Assembly (NCBI GenBank): GCA_000753945.1
Contig: JQOA01000221.1
Span: 1,653-16,707 of the forward strand
Origin: Smithella sp. D17
GTDB taxonomy: Bacteria; Desulfobacterota; Syntrophia; Syntrophales; Smithellaceae
Direction: 5' to 3'
Length of the DNA stretch: 15,055 nt
In this document: piece after piece, positions 13,125 through 15,055 of the stretch
Layout of the letters: each line of letters begins with the position of its first letter
How positions within the stretch are numbered: position 1 is the stretch's first letter
Program-made: the position numbers and the translations under genes
The notes under the pieces: generated by a model
The model's input: only the letters and a program-made list of their open reading frames with translations
Told to the model about the DNA's origin: nothing
Databases searched by the model: none

Positions 13125-14685
13125 TTTGATTCAACCTCTCCGATATTATTTTTTTCATCAATGCTCGCGGCGGTTCTTTGCCCGTCCATAGTCTTAATTG
13201 CCCGGCTCCCTGGTTTACAAACATGTCCAAACCGGAAATAATACCACACCCTTGCTTTTGCGCATCCTTAAGTAATTTTGTCTTTATCGGATTGTAGATA
13301 ACATCCACTACATATTTATAATTACCCGGAATGGCGGCTTTCACCGGCGATTTATCCTTAGGATACATGCCTACAGGGGTTGTGTTGATCAGGCAGTCAG
13401 CTTTGATTTTGCCTATTTCAGCAAGGGAATAAAACGGGCAGTTCAATTTACGGGAAAGAATTTCGCCCTTCTTCAACGTGCGATTAACAATCATCGGGAA
13501 TCCGCCTTCCTTTATTATTCCATAAGCTGCCGCCCGCGCTGTTCCGCCCGCACCAATAATCACAAAAGTCTTATTTTTAATCGGCAGCGCTTCCCGGATT
13601 GTAACAACAAGTCCCAACCAGTCGGTATTGTAACCGGTCAGGCGACCGTGATGATTGATAATTGTGTTCACAGCTCCGATTTTCAGCGCGTCATCGTCAA
13701 CATCATCCAGGTATTCCATAACCGCAACCTTAAACGGAATGGTGATGCTGGCGCCGCAGATATTCATTGCCCTCATACCCTGTATCGCGCCCCTTAAATC
13801 ATGAACGCAAAAAGCGCTGTAGGTTCCTTCAACATTCATTTGTTTTAATGCAGCATTATGCATGATCGGCGAGAGACTTTGCCCCACCGGATTGCCCAGC
13901 AGAATATAATTCTGAGGTTGAGGTCTTTGCATAGATAAAACAGGCGCCTCAGGCACAGTTCGACTACTTTTTAATAACTCATTAATTCGTTTCATCTCGC
14001 CAACGGTAAACTGTCCCGGGGCGGAATGCCCTCCCTTTTCCACCGCTGCGAAACTCAAATAACTGCCCATCAAGGGCGCGGCAATTCTGCTGATGTCGCC
14101 TTTATCTCCCATGCACAAAGAAATTATTTTTTGAGAACGCTCTTTTGCGTAAGAAATTAAACTCAGCGTTATCAGATTATCTTCAATAGTTCTCGCAGTC
14201 GTGACCATTTTCACAATGGCCGGTTTAAACTTCGCGCATTGATGAAATATCTTTTTTAATTCTGTCAGCACAGGGGTCTCTTTAAGATTATGGTAAGAAA
14301 TAATGATTTTTGTTTTTCCCCCGTGTTTTGCGCAAAAAGCCTGAAGTTCTTTAATCGCCGCTTGTCCTTCCGCTAGTTCAATATCCACAAAATCAGCACC
14401 CAGACCGATTGCTTCTTTGAGCAGTGCTATTTTTTCTTCTGAATTCCTCGCCGTACTTTTAGCAAGCACTGTTCTTCCGGCAGGAGCGGCTTCTTCTTTT
14501 TTCCTGCAAGTAACAATTATTTTAATCGAATCGGAATCGCTGCGGGCGGCAGAAATAAATTCCTCAAGCCTTCCGCCATTGATCAAATCCATTCTCAGTT
14601 CGATAAAATCGGCAAACTGACAACTTCTTTCAATACTATGCAAAGCTTCTTTTTTTGTTCTGGCTGTAATGGGAACACAAATCAT
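13114..14685 (-). CDS. aroDE: Bifunctional 3-dehydroquinate dehydratase / shikimate dehydrogenase
   Basis: A 523-residue fusion that converts 3-dehydroquinate to dehydroshikimate and then shikimate. Residues 1 to about 240 form a type I dehydroquinase: FIELRMD with E29, H132 in SYHNL, Schiff-base K159 in VKMVTTA, and the GGHSAPGQ end motif (218-225). Residues about 258-523 form a shikimate dehydrogenase: GNPVGQSLSP (264-273), catalytic K319 in ITIPFK, D355 in YNTDWLG, the dinucleotide loop GAGGTARA (378-385), NRT (401-403, typical for NADP) and GLDMFVNQGAGQ. The linker of about 15 residues includes SRTVPEAPVLSMQRPQPQ. The same domain order is found in plant DHQ-SDH. Start overlaps pheA by 4 bases (ATGA); GGAAGG at 14692-14697 is its ribosome binding site. 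Both active sites look complete. Confidence 0.96.
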   Translation of the reverse strand: MICVPITARTKKEALHSIERSCQFADFIELRMDLINGGRLEEFISAARSDSDSIKIIVTCRKKEEAAPAGRTVLAKSTARNSEEKIALLKEAIGLGADFVDIELAEGQAAIKELQAFCAKHGGKTKIIISYHNLKETPVLTELKKIFHQCAKFKPAIVKMVTTARTIEDNLITLSLISYAKERSQKIISLCMGDKGDISRIAAPLMGSYLSFAAVEKGGHSAPGQFTVGEMKRINELLKSSRTVPEAPVLSMQRPQPQNYILLGNPVGQSLSPIMHNAALKQMNVEGTYSAFCVHDLRGAIQGMRAMNICGASITIPFKVAVMEYLDDVDDDALKIGAVNTIINHHGRLTGYNTDWLGLVVTIREALPIKNKTFVIIGAGGTARAAAYGIIKEGGFPMIVNRTLKKGEILSRKLNCPFYSLAEIGKIKADCLINTTPVGMYPKDKSPVKAAIPGNYKYVVDVIYNPIKTKLLKDAQKQGCGIISGLDMFVNQGAGQLRLWTGKEPPRALMKKIISERLNQIEE

Positions 14686-15055
14686 AATATGCCTTCCATT
14701 TTTGGATAAGATCCCAATATCTTGAGAAACGTTGTTTTCCCCTTCAATTCTTCCAGGCAGCTGTTCACCTGCTTATCTGTTATGTGACCGATAATGTCCA
14801 CGAAGAAGCTGTATTCCCACAATTTCTCTTTTACAGGGTGCGATTCTATTTTTGCCAGATTAATTTTTCGCCGGGCAAAAGAAGACAGTGCCCGATGAAG
14901 AGAACCCGGTGAATGCGGTGTAGCAAAAATCAAAGAGGTCTTATCATTGCCTGTAGCAGTATTTTCTCCTCTACCTATAACCAAAAATCGTGTCGTGTTG
15001 GAAGAATTATCTTCAATGCCTTCAGCAAGTATATTCAATCTGTAAATATGGGCGG
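14682..15055 (-). CDS. pheA: Prephenate dehydratase, C-terminal part with ACT domain (partial)
   Basis: The reading frame runs off the window end, so only about 124 C-terminal residues are visible. It begins AHIYRLNILAEGIEDNSSNT then TRFLVIG, the end of the catalytic domain with the TRF motif of prephenate dehydratase. The ACT domain follows (about 45 residues from the window edge onward): FATPHSPGSLHRAL and ESHPVKEKLWEYSFFVD. These correspond to the GALV and ESRP phenylalanine-binding motifs, with Arg replaced by His in the second. The enzyme makes phenylpyruvate for phenylalanine, and the ACT domain suggests feedback inhibition by phenylalanine. An N-terminal chorismate mutase domain, common in Gram-negatives, cannot be judged because that part is outside. 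Confidence 0.93.
   Translation of the reverse strand, partial: AHIYRLNILAEGIEDNSSNTTRFLVIGRGENTATGNDKTSLIFATPHSPGSLHRALSSFARRKINLAKIESHPVKEKLWEYSFFVDIIGHITDKQVNSCLEELKGKTTFLKILGSYPKMEGIL

Noticed and set aside
1..15055. CRISPR array, tRNA or rRNA genes
   Set aside because: No regularly spaced identical repeats and no tRNA or rRNA signature were seen in the noncoding gaps, which are all short.

Overview
The window is bacterial chromosome, dense with housekeeping genes. It looks like a Gram-negative anaerobe of the Deltaproteobacteria/Desulfobacterota type, possibly near Syntrophus or Smithella. That placement is an inference from a YidC with a long periplasmic domain, the rnpA-yidD-yidC-jag-mnmE order, a fused aroD-aroE and the style of the deacylases; no rRNA or phylogeny was available. 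I see no tRNA, rRNA or CRISPR array.

Left part (1-4355, plus strand): the last codons of probable rnpA, then yidD, yidC, jag and mnmE. This is the conserved membrane-insertion and RNA-handling cluster often found near oriC. YidD and YidC serve inner-membrane protein insertion, Jag/KhpB is an RNA-binding protein usually encoded beside yidC, and MnmE modifies the tRNA wobble uridine. The partners that often follow (mnmG, rsmG, parAB) are absent.

Middle (4356-5946): an intergenic stretch with an imperfect hairpin, then a complete single-gene IS element of 1354 bp (4587-5940). It has a DDE transposase, 25-bp inverted ends, a second copy of the terminal motif 27 bp inside each end, and a 6-bp target duplication, GCTACT. 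A 10-bp hairpin covers the transposase ribosome binding site and start codon. The insertion lies at the stop codon of the convergent downstream gene but leaves that gene intact.

Right part (5945-15055, minus strand, transcribed toward low coordinates): pheA (partial), aroDE, aroA and aroK are joined by short overlaps, followed after a 273-bp repeat-bearing gap by aroC, tyrA and a Sir2 deacylase. Then come a 211-bp repeat-bearing gap, an NRDE/TANGO2-family protein, a class II HDAC-like deacetylase and an exported SRPBCC-fold protein. The aro/tyr/phe genes cover shikimate synthesis from dehydroquinate to chorismate and the branches to phenylalanine and tyrosine; the earlier genes (aroF/G, aroB) would lie outside.

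I did not find a convincing undescribed multi-gene system. The most interesting items are the IS element (tandem end motifs, self-masking translation start, stop-codon insertion), the pairing of two unrelated protein deacylases downstream of the aromatic amino acid genes, and several families of short intergenic palindromes.
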